Source: Beroe ovata
Lineage: Eukaryota > Ctenophora > Nuda > Beroida > Beroidae
Assembly: GCA_946803715.1 (NCBI GenBank)
Contig: CAMPET010000404.1
Location: forward strand, 1 to 41,455
Reading direction: 5' to 3'
Length of the DNA: 41,455 nt
In this document: one piece after another, positions 9,642 to 20,029 of the stretch
Layout of the letters: the number at the start of each line of letters is the position of its first letter
Position numbering within the stretch: position 1 is the first letter of the stretch
Position numbers and translations under genes: made by a program
Notes under the pieces: model-generated
Databases searched by the model: none
What the model was told of the DNA's origin: nothing
Seen by the model: the letters and a program-made list of their open reading frames with translations, nothing else

Positions 9642-12600
9642 ACTATAGACTCGTGTGTTGTAGAAATTGCTCCATTAGTTACAATGAGCTCGATACCTTC
9701 GAGTCCAAGATACTTTTCTTCCATAACGATGTCAGATCAAAGCATGAAGTGAGTTTTCTCTCTGTTTATTAATTAACTAATTTACTTGTTACTTTAAATA
9801 GTTTGTTAATTAGCTAATTAAGAAAGGGAACTTTTTTCCATCCTGTTGTTTATCAACTTTCTACGTATACAGTTTTTTCACAATGCGACTCTTGAATATA
9901 ACCCCACTCACACAACTTATACAGTTTTTTTGGTAAATTATAACTTTTGACCATGCTGACTGCTGAGTTTATCAGAATAGAAGATCTGTTGTCTCTTCAT
10001 CCTCTGATAAAACAGCTCTGCAGCAATGAGGAGCAGAGTTTAGTCATAAACAGTGAATTCATCTCTTTATTCGTCAGCACTTTGACTGCTTGTCATACTC
10101 TCATTCCTCTTGTAGATTTTGTTCTCACCTGAATTTACAGCAACAAAAGATCACGATGCATTCCAGCGAGACTATCTGGAATATATTTGTGGTATCTATT
10201 TAGGTGTGAAATTCTCTCTTAGCTGGAATCTTCCCCAGGATACCGCTCCCCTGTGCTGGTCTCGGAAACTGGCGCTCGATGCCCAAATATGGGCAGACAA
10301 GTTAGCTGCCGATCCAGACAGTGCCGTTAAAGCGAGTGAATACGTGTACGTAACCATAGCAACACAGTTGTATGAAAATGACATTTGCCGTCTGTCATTT
10401 ATGTATTATTATCTTGTTACTTTGTCAGATGGTGGGAACCGAGTTCCACAAACTCTGAGAGTAGCAACACAATGTTTAGGTAGCTGCTGATTGCGTGTGT
10501 GTGTGTGTGTGTGTGTTTGTGTTTTTGTGTGTGTGTTTGTGTTTTTGTGTGTTGCGGTGTGTTTGGTCTGACATGTTGTTATATGCAGCAGATTTCTTTC
10601 GTTCTCGCGCCTTTTCTTAACTATTTGACTTGAAACATATATTGAATTCCCTGACGTTTAATACCTTCTCCTACTATGCGTCTACCCCCTCGACTTAGCA
10701 TCTTCCCCTCCTAGCGTCCCCCTCCCCCCTCTACTTAGCGTCCCCCCTCCCTCCCCCCTACACAGATACGGTGAAAACATTCACCGGGGCAGTATCATGG
10801 GGCCACTGTCCGACCTTACCTCGGACAAGATCGCTGAGAGGAGCACGGGTGCCTGGTACGAAGAAGAACACGATTACACCTACTCATTCGATTCAGCTGG
10901 GTTTTCAGGTGACCGAGTGAAGCAACAGCCGCAGCAAGTAGCACACTTGTGTACGTGGGTGAAGCAGATGTACATATCCGTGTTGGAGTTTATGTTGAAA
11001 AAAGAATGCTGATATTGTGGTGTTTCCTTCCTACTTTCCTCATTCAGTATCATTTTAGCAGTTGTGGTGTCTGTAAACTGCGGTACTTCAATAAATTATA
11101 GTAAGTAAGAATGGTATTACGGCTTTACGGGAGGCGAAGAGAAAGCCTGGGTTCTCCTAGTCGACTAACTGTGCTCAGTCCGAACGCCTCCTCGTCGCTA
11201 TTGAGACGTTTCCTGAGAGGGTCTTGACACTCGATATTCGTTATGGCTGATAACAATCTCATCGTTGTTGTTGGACATCGTCTAGCAATGTGTATTGGTG
11301 AGACAACCCTGCATATTATTAAGATATAGTAAGATTCTGGAGTTGCCGACGTACGATGTGTTATGAAGTTATGACTGTAATGCCTAAGTGGTTATGGTTG
11401 ATGCGTCTGGACCGTTTAATATTACTGAGGCTGTGGAATTAAGATTTAGTAGAAACAAGTTCATATTATAACAGGACTGACGGTCTTTAAAAAGAGTAAC
11501 ACTTTCATCCACTTTTTCTCTGCTTTGTGTCATTTCTCTTTTTCCGACACAATTATCAACTTGAAAGATCAAACACTTTAACCTCTCTCTACTCTTTATA
11601 AAACTTCATTAACTTAATGAAAAGTCAGGGCTCACGCGTAGTCGGTCGGTCACGATTCAGTTACGTGTTGGTCACGTGTTTTGTCAATCTTATTTGTTCG
11701 TCCGTACCGGCCCCATTTTCTCTATCCGTGTAATCGTAGCTGTTACGCTGCTGTGAAATTACTGCTTCCTCACTTTTCTGCTCTTACGCTTTTCTGCTCT
11801 TACGCTTGACCTCTTCCCAGTTTCCGCTACCTTATTTCTGTCCCGTTTTTACCCTCCTTGCTGTCTCAGACAAGACCAAGTACTTCACGCAAATGGTGTG
11901 GGCCTCCACTCTGGAGGTGGGGTGTGGGTTCAACAGCACGGGCAATGACCGCTACTTCTTCGTGGTGTGCGAGTACACACCCTCCGGGAACGAGGGTAGC
12001 AAGAGTAGTTACCATGACAACGTGCACCGCAAAATCAGTGAGTACCACACACCCTCATCATTCCTCACTCTTACTCAGCAATGAGAACCTATCCTCACCC
12101 ATTTCCCACTGGGAACTCATTCCCCGTCATGCTGGGAACTCTAACTCCCCTTCCCTCCCCTCGCCAGTGTGTGAAGCTCCGTCAGTCCCTCACGGTAGAG
12201 CGACAAAGCGGGCTCCGTTCTATCTGCGGTCCAATGTTGACCTGGTCTGCGACCCGGGGTACACATTGCAGGGGAGTAGTAGTGGGGAATGTACTGCTGA
12301 TAAAACATGGTTCTTCGCACAGTCACCACGGTGCACAGGTAGTTATTAGTATCTGGGTGATTTCTGAACGTTCAGAACGCGATATATCCTAATTTTTCAT
12401 GAAACATTTGAAATCATGATATGACTTTATATGAGGTACTTATAATTGTTGGTGTTTCTGGTTTCTCTATTTTGACTCAGACACTCGCTATTTGTCTCAG
12501 GGTGCGTGGTGCCCCACATCAGTTATGGCTTGTCCGACAAAGGGTCGGGTGTGATAGTGAATGATGGGGAGCTCGTCGAGTATTCCTGTGTCCAGGGATA

Positions 12601-13985
12601 CCATCTTGAGGGAATGAGGTTCGTAGTACCATGGTTGCCACCATGGTTACCATGGTGAAATTGTGATACGTGGTCGCGAACCCGACATCGTCACTTGCGA
12701 TACTCTCCTTGGTGACACTCTGGATTCTCATCCTCTGACACACTCTCAGGATAGTGCAGTGCTCTGGCAACAGTCTATCCCTTCCCCTCCCTAGATGTAG
12801 ACAAGAGGAACGTGAGTATTGCACGAGATTGTGTAATGTGAGTTTACAATGAGTTACCGAGTAATTTGGCGGATATATAACTTTGCGAAGTGAAATAGTA
12901 ACTTTGCAGACTGTCTCCGTCCTATAATTGAGAACGGAGTGGCGTACACTAGGCGGGAGTACGAACAGTACAGTGTGAATGACGTGTGGAATCACAACAT
13001 ACCCGAGGGTCAGAGTGTCACCATCTCCTGTACTGTGGGTGAGTGTTTCCATGACAACCCTGTACTGTAGGTGAGTGTTTCCATGACAACCCTGGACCCT
13101 GTACTGTGGGTAAGTGTTTCCATGACAACACTGGACCCTGTACTGTCGGTGACTGGGTGAGTGTTTCCATGACACCCATGGACCCTGTACCGCGGGTAAG
13201 TGTTTCCATGACATCCATCGACCCTGTACTCTGCCTATCCAAATAGTCAAGTTCCTTGTTTCCATTGCAACTCATTATGCTGCAATGACAGGTTACGATT
13301 TGGTGGGAAACAGGACTCCAACCTGCAGTAGAGAATCATTCGGATCCGTAGCAAAGTGCAAACCATGTGAGTGACAACACGTGCTAGTTCAACACGTGTT
13401 GGTGTCACGTGTGTGTCGTGATTGTGTTCATGGCGTGAAACTTATCCCTCTTTTGAACAGCACACATTCGATTGCCAAATAGCATTGAATCAGGCATCTG
13501 ATTCCTATCATCTGATTCTGATCGCTATTATCCTCACTTGCGCTACCATGGTATAAGTGGTAACAGTCTTACCATGGTATCACTGTCACCATGGTTACGT
13601 GAGTATGAGGTCCATGTTTCATAGGCTACACTCTGGACAAAGCGAGCATGCAATATGTCAATGTTTTCTCTGGGGAACGGTCCCTTGAACCTCCTCTTTG
13701 CTTTGACCGTGAGTGACCGTGAGCTTTGCTTTCCCACACACTTCTTGCTACATAGATCTATTGATATATACTCAGTCATCATATAGACTGGGTCCCGATA
13801 AATTGGGTCCATTCACTGAGCTAAGAACACTGTCACTGACAGTGTTTTTCCAGTCACCGTGTATATCTCTCCTAACAGCTGCTATTTCAGCTGGTGCAGA
13901 AGCTGTGTCAGGGACACTCTCCCATTCCAGTATCAGAGTGGTCCTGGTTGTGGCTTTCCTCCTTCTCCAAATGCCCACCTCCTAA
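9642..13985 (+). CDS. CAP-domain protein with three sushi domains and probable GPI anchor
   Basis: Eleven exons in one consistent phase: 9642-9748, 10239-10345, 10766-10908, 11870-12037, 12168-12338, 12501-12618, 12750-12811, 12910-13038, 13292-13366, 13625-13708, 13879-13985; about 422 residues plus an unfound 5' exon. CAP (SCP/PR-1/Ag5) domain: ILFFHNDVRSKHE, LCWSRKLALDAQIWADKLA, YGENIHRGS, KTKYFTQMVWAST, VGCGF, FFVVCEYTPSGN. Three sushi/CCP modules follow, each with four Cys; only the first keeps the Trp. After a short Cys-containing linker the protein ends in a small-residue stretch then VVLVVAFLLLQMPTS, typical of a GPI-attachment signal. In CAP proteins two His and two Glu can bind zinc. 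Here the His before YGEN is absent (AVKASEYVYGEN) and the GHFTQ His is Tyr (KYFTQ), so metal binding is probably lost. Sushi modules suggest adhesion or complement-like recognition at the cell surface. Confidence 0.85.
10494..10562. repeat. (GT)n microsatellite in CAP/sushi intron
   Basis: GT-rich tract with TTTTTGTG interruptions. It is followed at 10680-10760 by a C-rich CCCCCTC polypyrimidine stretch leading into the acceptor at 10766. Confidence 0.9.
13025..13235 (+). repeat. Minisatellite duplicating the exon/intron donor of the sushi-3 exon
   Basis: The exon 3' end CCTGTACTGTGG and its donor GTGAGTGTTTCCATGAC are repeated four further times in the intron (donor-like sites near 13071, 13110, 13149/13157 and 13196), with units of about 32-50 bp. 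The first donor (after 13038) keeps the sushi frame. Confidence 0.85.
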
Positions 13986-14292
13986 TAGTGCCCATCTCCT
14001 AATAGTGCCCTCCTCCTACACAACGCCCCACTGAGTGCCCATCTGATCACAAGAGACAGTTGGGACCTCATGTTGAACTGATCATGGCGACTGATCATCG
14101 TTTGACACTGAATCAGAAATATACGACTTGACGAATCTGAACGAAGGGAAGTGGTAGAGTAGATTCCGGTTTTCAGATTGTCTCGAGATAGAGCCAGTTC
14201 TATTGTGTTGTGGTACAACTCATGGTATCTGCTCATTGTTATACTGTGACTATTGCAGTGGTCAGTGGTAGTCTATCCCAGCTGGTCTGGAT

Positions 14293-14345
14293 GTCAGTGT
14301 CAGTGTCAGTGTCAGTGACTGACAAGTGACAGTCTGTCAGTGACT
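14293..14345. repeat. TCAGTG hexanucleotide repeat
   Basis: GTCAGTGTCAGTGTCAGTG followed by related GACTGACA/GACAGTC inverted units. It lies between the CAP/sushi stop and the minus-strand gene; no coding signal. Confidence 0.8.
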
Positions 14346-14854
14346 GCTCATGAGAGACAGTATATTACTAAGGGACAGCTCGTTTTTAACCCGAGTCATT
14401 GAGATCGACTGTGTTGTCGATGATTCACTGATTGACTCATAGTTTCTTTTTGAAATTGAATTTGAGTTATACGAGAAATTGGTGCTGAGAAAGGGATATT
14501 TGATCGAATGATGACATCATCACTAATTCTATTCATCGGTGACGAAATTGAACGAATTTGAATCTGATTATTCATTGATTTTCAGTTTTTATATCGAATT
14601 GATTTAAATTTGCTTGATTCATGAATGATACTATTGAATCTCTGAAAAAATATTCAAAGCAGCAATAGAATGTTCCTTTCGTGGTATTAATGAACAAAAA
14701 AAGCATGGAAATTAAAAAAAAGAAGTTTAAAAACACCAGCGACAAATCTCGAAGCAAGGTTTAAGAACTTTTAAAAACGGAAGTTTCATGCAAGAAATAC
14801 CCCTCTTTTATAATAATCGCACAACTGTATCATAGTCTCCGAATCATGACGATA

Positions 14855-15909
14855 TCACGTGATCTCATCTGTGTTTTCCTTGCCCTGTGACCCACAGTTC
14901 TCTTCGAACTGTGAAAATGTTAATATGTTACATTATCCATAGCAATGGCGTGGGGAACTCTGTTTCCCCTTCCACCACAAGTAGGGATGGGAAACAGGGT
15001 GGAGAGAAAGTGAGGTATAAAGTTGAGGAGAAAGCGAAAGCGAAAGTAGGGTGGAGGAGAAAGCGAAAGTGAGGATAATTATGAAGGAGAAGCTGACTAA
15101 CCGACTCCATGGACAACCCAGATTCTTCCAGCTCATCAAGAAAACTCTTCTCGGATGCTGAGGTAAGTTGTGTTAAATGTAGAGAAATTTGTCACAATGC
15201 CAAGTGATTCATGTTTTACCATGTTGACACCACCTGACAAAATTCCATTGTGACACCTCGCGTTTGTTGTGACCTCACACTTCCATTGTGACACCATTGT
15301 TGGTTGTTATCACTAACCTGCGACGCTGGACGGTGCTGGTGGTATGAGCTCTGATTCCACATCACATCCAGTCATCCTCCACTGTTTCGATCTCTCGTAC
15401 ACTGGTGTCAAGTCGTAGTCAACACATCTGTAGGTGTCAAGTTGACTCCTCGTTGACACCTGCCTCTTTCGGATCTCAGAGAGAAGGACTTTCATCTCTT
15501 CTAGATCTTTCTTCTGGGAATAGAGGACAGCACTTAAGTGTGGTTCGGTGCAAAAGCGGCCACGCAAAACCAAAATTGATGCGACAAACACGCGGTAAAT
15601 GTAACACAGTGTCACATTTGCCCCACAAATTCAGTTATTCGCGTACGGCGCGAGTATTCACTCGCAGACGTTTAAATAGTGTTAGGCGGGAATTCACGTG
15701 AGTTCAAGACATCGACTGTTTGGATTTTATGCGCGCGCTTCAAAAACTTGCCGCCAGTGTTTCTAGAGCGCGCGCTTTCACGACGTACGTGATAACATTG
15801 ACCAGCATACAACTGAACTTTCCCCGCTCTTGGAAAAACAGGAAGGATAGCATGAAAGACTTACCCAAATCATCAGCTGATCCTCATCGACATCATGTAC
15901 CAGTGTCAT
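14855..15909 (-). CDS. Small four-exon protein with coiled-coil N-terminus and KEN motif, unknown
   Basis: Assembled from splice signals on the minus strand. Exon 1, 15865-15909 (ATG at 15909, in-frame TGA 15 bases upstream, GTAAGT donor); exon 2, 15318-15513 (CTATTCCCAG acceptor, GTTAGT donor); exon 3, 15102-15157 (CCTCAG acceptor, GTTAGT donor); exon 4, 14855-14908 (TTTTCACAG acceptor, stop TGA). All phases agree (0, 1, 0) and give 116 residues. It starts MTLVHDVDEDQLMIW, continues KKDLEEMKVLLSEIRKRQ (heptad-like helix), then YDLTPVYERSKQWRMTGCD, EKSFLDELEESGLSMES, and ends GSQGKENTDEIT. KEN is the APC/C degron core, so cell-cycle-regulated turnover is possible but unproven. Acidic and helical; no known domain recognised. 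Agreement of four exons makes a real gene likely. Confidence 0.7.
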
Positions 15910-16947
15910 GAGACACTGGTGTCAACACTGGTGTCAGTGTGGCTGTGCAATCAGCTTGACACCGGTGGTGTACCACGATTTAACGATTGGGCGGTCGCGG
16001 GGATTTGCCCTGGAATCTATTAACCCAAGTAAAGCTAGAGAAGAGAAAAATAGATAAAATAAACAACAAGTACACTATGCTAGGTTAGGAAGTAAATTTC
16101 TATTAGCTAGTCTAGAGGTTTCGTAACGAAATTAATCTGGAAGACTGCAGCTATCACAGCAGAAATTGAACAGTATGACAGTATGTACAATGTTAGACTG
16201 ACTTCACTTCGAAAACTGGGTATAGGTATTTCTGGGTATAGCAGCTCATGTTATAAGTCGAATCTAATCTCATTTGTAATGTATATATGTACTGATTGCA
16301 TTTGCGTTTAGCGGTAACATGAGATTAAGTGTGTTAGTAAATGTATCACGTGCAATAGTGAAGTTAAGTTTTGTGGCGAGAGTTTACCCAATAACAATGA
16401 AAACTGTTGATGAAAAGTTGGTAAGCAAACAAATCAATCTACCGACTCATTGTTCACAAACAGAATGGGGCAAACACAATATACGATATTGAACAATGAC
16501 TTCATGAAATGGGCATTATTTATCATGGTGATACATGTTAATTATAGCTGTGGAGGAGGGGGAAAGAGGGGGCGAGGGTGGGGGGCAGTGTATCCAGTAA
16601 TGTGTGAAGTTGTGTGAAAGTGGCCTGATTCACTATTATTGAAGAAGTCACGATAATTCAGGAAACAAGATGCGAGCTATAACTAAATATTACCTATGCA
16701 CTGCTCTACAGTGTAGAGCTGTGGCCCGAATTAACTGTCGTGATTACGTGAAGAGATCATTATTATATAGGTATACACACAGTGTGTGTGTGTGTGTGTG
16801 GGTTTGTGTGTGTGTGTATTGTATGTGTGTGTATTGTATGTGTGTGTCTGTGTTTGTGTTTTTGTGTATGTATTTTTGTGTCTGTGTCTGTGTTTGTCGC
16901 ATTTTGTAATTTACTATGGAGGAGTTAACTCCAATGAGATGAGATAA
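15910..16947. other. Intergenic, no gene seen
   Basis: No supportable exon. ACACCAGTGTC-type short inverted motifs cluster near 15905-15965 just upstream of the small minus-strand gene, and a G-rich patch lies at about 16553-16590. A (GT)n tract with TATT and TTTTT interruptions spans about 16782-16896. Confidence 0.6.
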
Positions 16948-18112
16948 ATTGTTCTAAGTCACACGACTGATAACGCTTCAGGGAAGCAAGATAGGGCCAA
17001 AACTCGGTCGGAAATCGCTTCAGCGTCCAAATTTACCTAGGAATCGATGGTATTTGTAAGGAAATTGGCCAAAAAATATTTCTTCATATTTCTGATCTCA
17101 GTGGTAGAAATTGTTATCAGTGAACTCCACACTTTTATACTTTGATTTTGAAGGTCTGTAATGCAGGCTTTAGTTGTTCGAACGACACAATTTTTTTACC
17201 AAATCATCTCTCCTACTCTCACACTACAAGTATCAATCCTTTTGACAATCATGAAAAGTTTATACTCGCCGTGAAACCACGCCCAAATCACGATTTCAAA
17301 CCTGTGGGAAGCAAAGCATGTAAAATGGAGAAAATCAGTGGGCACACCAAAATCGGCAAAATATTTTTCTTGAACCAATGACTGGTAATACATGTTTCTA
17401 GACTATTTTTTGACGCAGAATCCGAATCTGTTGGAATTTTTGAGCTAGCTCGCCAGGAACTATGCGTAAATTCTAGTTTAATCACTGATCAATTGTTCTA
17501 AGTCACACGACTGATAACGCTTTAGGGAAGCAAAATAGGGCCAAAACTCGGTCGGAAATCGATTCAACGTCCAAAACTACCTAGGAATCGATGGTATTTG
17601 CAAGGAAATTGCCCAAAAAATATTTCTTCATATTTCTGATCTCAGTGGTAGAAATTGTTATCAGTGAACTCCACACTTTTATACTTTGATTTTGAAGGTC
17701 TGTAATGCAGGCTTTAGTTGTTCGAACGACACAATTTTTCACCAAATCATCTCTCCTACTCTCACACTACAAGTATCAATCCTTTTGACAATCATGAAAA
17801 GTTTATACTCGCCGTGAAACCACGCCCAAATCACGATTTCAAACCTGTGGGAAGCAAGGCATGTAAAATCACGAAAATCAGTGGGCACACCAAAATCGGC
17901 AAAATATTTTTCTTGAACCAATGGCTGGTAATACATGTTTCTAGATTATTTTTTGACGTAGAATCCGAATCTGTTGGAATTTTCGAGCTAGCTCGCCAGG
18001 AATTCTAGTTTAATCACTGATCAATTGTTCTAAGTCACACGACTGATAACGCTTCAGGGAAGCAAGATAGGGCCAAAACTCGGTCCAAAACTTCAATAAA
18101 AACGATGGTATC
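16948..18112. repeat. Tandem dimer plus fragment of a ~540-bp repeat
   Basis: Unit starts ATTGTTCTAAGTCACACGAC at 16948, 17492 and 18024. The first unit is 544 bp and the second 532 bp; the 12-bp difference lies in ATGCGTAAATTC near the unit end. The two are nearly identical. The third copy is cut short, jumping from ACTCGGTC to AACGATGGTAT. Short ORFs inside the units repeat the same peptide and are not taken as genes. A diverged dimer of the same family lies in a CCAR1 intron near 31160-31600. Confidence 0.9.
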
Positions 18113-18439
18113 TATGGGTAACCGGGAATTACATAGCAAATGTTCGGATGTTCACTAGGTCCTATTGGGGGAGCAGAGTGGGGGATACCTTGGTCCCCGA
18201 TACTTGAACCAATAACAGAACAATTTGGTTATCTAAATTCTGACCGATCATGGACCGGAAGTCAGGATGAATTGATCTTCCGTCAGGTTATTCCTATGAG
18301 CACCCACCACCTTGGCATGAGAGGATGGGTAGCGGGGTTAGAATGAAATTGTCGCGACGTCGCACTGTCGTCGTAATGACTGGAGGAAAGCTGAGGGAGT
18401 GAACAAAGCAGTCGGACTCAGGCATGAGTGCTTTCTCAG

Positions 18440-18440
<1 letters not shown>

Positions 18441-18478
<38 letters not shown>
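18441..18478. repeat. (CA)n microsatellite
   Basis: About 18 CA repeats between 18441 and 18478. Surrounding sequence 18113-19282 shows no supportable exon. Confidence 0.95.
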
Positions 18479-18480
<2 letters not shown>

Positions 18481-19282
18481 ATTCCTTATAAGTACAAATT
18501 GGAGGGCAGAGTTTGTTGTAACCACACATATAAACAATTTATATATCTGGCATCAGCATATATGTAGCTATAGATCATCAGTGTGAGTGGTGGGACTCAG
18601 ACATAATGTTTACTGTAATTATGGTCCTTCTGGGTACTCTAAATAGAGAGATCTAGCGGTCTACATTACATGATAATCGACAATCATTATCAACCTCGGG
18701 TCAGGATAACTCTTCTTATTAAATCCGAAAGTTAGGCAAAGGTGCCTCATCATACGAATGCGATGTTTAGCCTGATAGACGAATAAAAACACTGATTCCG
18801 AATCATATTTACAGTAAAAACATAGGCTCCTGTTATTAGAACGAATGCTGGACCGCATTTTCATCACCTTTTTGGAAATATTTCTCTTAGAAATGTGTAT
18901 GTCCGGTGACATTTAATCAGTGTTATGCACGCGCACACGAATAAAACTCGGGGATACATTATGATCAAGTAGGAATCATCAGTACCTCTGCCCTCATACT
19001 AAACACAATTCGTCAATCTGTCCGCTCAACATTATCATGGGCGGGGATTGTGGGACTGTTAACAAGTGGGGGGGGGGCAATCATCCCTGTACACTTTCCC
19101 AGTTCCCCCATCGAGGCCTTGGGGCTGAGACAGCCTTATCCTTTCCCTGATTTGTCCATCGGCCGCAATGTCAGCCCTTCCAATTTCCACAGCGACAGGT
19201 TAAGTGTAGACCTCCCTTATCTGTCATACTCCATTTGCGACATTGTCCAAATAAGTCTTTCCAAGAGTGTTGCCAGTCTGTG

Positions 19283-19440
19283 TCAGTCTTTCCACAGTGA
19301 CACGAGAGTTTTAACCTCATTCTGTCTCGTCTCCTCCTCCCCCTCCGTTACCGATGACCGAGGAGGTTTCCGAGTGTAGACAAAACACCCCAGTACAGTG
19401 ATAATCCCCACTATCAGTCCACCCAGCAACACGTCAATTA
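19283..19440 (-). CDS. Orphan last exon encoding one transmembrane span and cytoplasmic tail
   Basis: Read on the minus strand from the acceptor CTGATTTCCAG (19441 upward) to TGA at 19283. It encodes IDVLLGGLIVGIITVLGC, then FVYTRKPPRSSVTEGEEE and TRQNEVKTLVSLWKD. A 20-residue hydrophobic segment with Gly, followed by a basic stop-transfer TRK and an acidic tail, is the classic end of a type I membrane protein. I found no matching ectodomain exon in the 590 bp before the oppositely oriented protease gene. The rest may lie beyond it, or the exon may be a relic. Too short for a family call. Confidence 0.5.
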
Positions 19441-19447
19441 CTGGAAA

Positions 19448-19562
19448 TCAGGGGTGTTAGCAGAGGTGTTAGCTGAGGTGTTAGCAGAGGTATTATTGGG
19501 TGTTAGTAGAGGTGATAGAGTGGGTGTTGGCTTGTGTGAGTGGGTGTTGGCTTGTGTGAGAT
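19448..19562. repeat. Short minisatellites
   Basis: GTTAGCAGAGGT-like 15-bp units (about three copies), then two copies of GTGGGTGTTGGCTTGTGTGA. They lie immediately upstream (minus strand) of the orphan membrane exon. Confidence 0.8.
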
Positions 19563-19977
19563 GATTGTGTTCGTTACTATTACTAAAACATCGAGGTGTC
19601 AGTCTATTAATAAGACCTGTGCTATTATATTGGGGGTGTGTTGGAGCTACTGATACAATAGGCATGGATGAGCGTGGAGTTTCACCCTTTCAGTTTCACC
19701 CTCGCTTGACAAAAAATTTATTGTCTGCCTATTTTTTAATAAGTCGAAGCTATTATTCTGCTGGTTCCATTATCAGTCGGCGCGCTTCACCTATTCTGTT
19801 TCCATGGCAGCGGTGGTTTTGCTGTTGCTATTTTTCACAATGCACCACGACAGTTGGATAAGTGCGAACAATGGGGAGCTGGACAACATCAGCAACAATG
19901 GAATAACTCGACTGTTTGATAATGGAAGTCAGTTGTTCACACCTCCTGCCATTGTCACGTTCCCGGAAGAAGTCCTC

Positions 19978-19986
19978 TATATAAAA
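19978..19986 (+). promoter_or_regulatory. TATA box of the papain-type protease gene
   Basis: TATATAAAA, 44 bp before the ATG at 20030. The spacing implies a very short 5' UTR. It overlaps the 3' part of a signal-peptide-like ORF starting at 19804, which I therefore regard as non-coding. Confidence 0.6.
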
Positions 19987-20029
19987 CAGCAGCCATCCTA
20001 CCGACCTCACAGAAGCATAACACGACAAG

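Noticed and set aside
12519-13265. Minus-strand ORF of 248 codons across the sushi exons
   Set aside because: It is the shadow of real sushi exons and the intronic minisatellite, giving repetitive SWKHLP/VMETLT peptides with no domain.
15108-15161. Plus-strand first exon MDNPDSSSSSRKLFSDAE with GTAAGT donor
   Set aside because: The same bases fit exon 3 of the minus-strand small gene with matching phases on both sides. The plus-strand reading has no partner exon.
16670-16909. ORF with CVCVCVWVCVCVYC peptide
   Set aside because: Generated by the (GT)n microsatellite.
17142-18008. Twin short ORFs in the tandem repeat (LSYSHTTSINPFDNHEKF...)
   Set aside because: They recur because the DNA repeats; no domain, no splice context, and copies differ by truncation.
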